Shown: positions 63,237 through 64,000 of the stretch, one piece after another | Numbering within the stretch: the stretch's first letter is position 1 | Layout of the letters: each line of letters opens with the position of its first letter | Assembly: GCF_038446525.1 (NCBI RefSeq) | Contig: NZ_CP151792.1 | Coordinates: forward strand, 62,001 to 126,000 | DNA: 64,000 bases | Direction of reading: 5' to 3' | Origin: Methanolobus sp. ZRKC5 | Lineage (GTDB): Archaea > Halobacteriota > Methanosarcinia > Methanosarcinales > Methanosarcinaceae | The notes under the pieces: generated by a model | Databases searched by the model: none | Told to the model about the DNA's origin: nothing | Seen by the model: the letters and a program-made list of their open reading frames with translations, nothing else | Position numbers and translations under genes: made by a program

Positions 63237-63959
63237 TCAAGATCCGACCTCTGGTATTTTACTTCCTTTCAATAGAAGCCACACGGTAAACGATAGTTCT
63301 CCAATAACTCCGGGAACGATAACTATTATCATAAATATTGTTGCGTAGTTTGCATAGTTGGGTAAAAGGAAGTTTGCAAAACTATCAGCAAGATAACCTA
63401 ATGATGCAATTATCAACAAGATGCCAATAACTTTTGGAATATAACCCGACTTGAAAATTAAATAACCAAGAACAAACAGATGAATACCAAAAAAGATCAA
63501 TCCGATCAGCCATGTCTGGTTAAATGCATTGAGTAATATCATCACCTGTGCCTGTAGTTGAGCTGTGTCAAATGCAGCCAGGTAACTGGCACTACCTAAA
63601 AGTTGTAATACACTGAAAAGATTGTATAAGGCAATTCCAAAAATAGTTGCATTCACAAGTCTTAGCCATGCTGCAAGCAATGAAAGACTGTTGTTTACCG
63701 GTTTGAGTAAAATATAAAGTGCCCAGGCCACCACCACATCAAAAATAACCATGATTATAAAGCCTAAAATACCTAAACGAAATTGCCCTTCATTAGTCAG
63801 AATATTGTTTACAGTTGTTGCAGCGTCTTCCGGTACAAAAAGATTCATGAGAACGACAAAGTTAGCTGCGATACCAAGTACAAAAATAATCAGGTAACTA
63901 AAACCGGCAATTAATGCAGCTTTACGTAGTGATATATCATCGACAATGTGGTTTACCAT
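63237..63959 (-). CDS. DUF4386 family membrane protein
   Basis: An intact 240-residue DUF4386 protein with seven hydrophobic helices. The start is ATG 63959 behind a GGGTGGG site. Conserved stretches are AGFSYLIIFVLGIAANFVVL, PEDAATTVNNILTNEGQFRL, VVAWALYILLKPVNNSLSLL, FDTAQLQAQVMILLNAFNQT, GYLIFKSGYIPKVIGILLII and the C-terminal ELSFTVWLLLKGSKI. It is the full-length model for the broken copy at 59772. No function is known; the family resembles small integral membrane proteins of stress or signalling islands. An IS630 element separates it from the DUF4386-MDR pair downstream. Confidence 0.88.
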   Translation of the reverse strand: MVNHIVDDISLRKAALIAGFSYLIIFVLGIAANFVVLMNLFVPEDAATTVNNILTNEGQFRLGILGFIIMVIFDVVVAWALYILLKPVNNSLSLLAAWLRLVNATIFGIALYNLFSVLQLLGSASYLAAFDTAQLQAQVMILLNAFNQTWLIGLIFFGIHLFVLGYLIFKSGYIPKVIGILLIIASLGYLADSFANFLLPNYANYATIFMIIVIVPGVIGELSFTVWLLLKGSKIPEVGS

Positions 63960-64000
63960 TTAAACCCACCCTTTCCTCTCAATTTAAAGTTGATTACAGG

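Noticed and set aside
1-64000. CRISPR arrays or rRNA genes
   Set aside because: No regularly spaced repeats and no rRNA sequence were noticed on either strand.

Overview
The window looks like the chromosome of a methylotrophic methanogenic archaeon of the Methanosarcinaceae, closest in feel to Methanolobus or Methanococcoides. The evidence is a methylcobamide:coenzyme M methyltransferase (48.5-49.5 kb), an orphan corrinoid-protein cap domain (42.7 kb), archaeal initiation factor aIF1A, a stand-alone TRAM protein, PGF-type C-terminal sorting signals, cohesin and dockerin modules, IS66/IS1634/IS5 elements of the methanosarcinal type, and a tRNA-Leu without encoded CCA. The genus is inference. 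DNA is AT-rich, and starts often use TTG or GTG behind GGAGG-like ribosome binding sites.

Layout. (1) 0-12.7 kb is an accessory, decaying region: the N-terminal part of a HEAT-repeat protein, a family B DNA polymerase pseudogene, small proteins (one a zinc finger cut by TGA), a GIY-YIG nuclease, a uracil-glycosylase-like protein, a ComEC-like metallo-beta-lactamase protein followed by a two-helix membrane protein, an integrase, and two decayed IS1634-type elements. (2) 12.8-21.1 kb is a housekeeping block: cytosine deaminase, response-regulator/PAS/histidine kinase, circularly permuted GTPase, a membrane-stress module (htpX-pspAB facing pspA-pspAA), a NYN protein and a DAACS symporter whose last 23 codons come from a 194-bp miniature transposon. 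(3) 21.4-22.6 kb is an IS5-type element inside an IS1634 remnant. (4) 22.7-32.3 kb holds a lipoprotein, methyltransferase, Rieske protein, a DEAD-box helicase / aIF1A / TRAM cluster, and a LamG-LamG-cohesin-dockerin protein beside a membrane-anchored cohesin. (5) 32.8-35.6 kb is an IS66 element interrupted by an IS5-family element. (6) 35.7-53.8 kb is mostly ordinary core genes: pncB, a regulator, U32 peptidase, Rsm22-like methyltransferase, TPR protein, membrane proteins, maf, two surface lipoproteins, an MtaA/MtbA-type methyltransferase, a chemoreceptor, a DJ-1 protein, an RNase Z-like hydrolase and tRNA-Leu(UAA). (7) 53.9-59.6 kb is a second accessory island next to the tRNA, with three putative nucleases, a third miniature transposon and a second copy of the IS5-family element. 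(8) 59.8-64 kb has three DUF4386 membrane proteins (one broken), an MDR oxidoreductase and an IS630 element.

Main points of interest: a miniature transposon with perfect 8-bp target duplication that rewrote the C-terminus of a transporter; three such elements sharing terminal repeats with the IS66 element present here; aIF1A with no ATG, GTG or TTG start, apparently using CTG behind a good Shine-Dalgarno; a cohesin/dockerin surface pair; and a 37-bp element (33 identical bases) upstream of two unrelated island genes 47 kb apart, suggesting shared control of the nuclease islands. Boundaries and repeats were read by eye; family assignments are from remembered motifs, with no database search.
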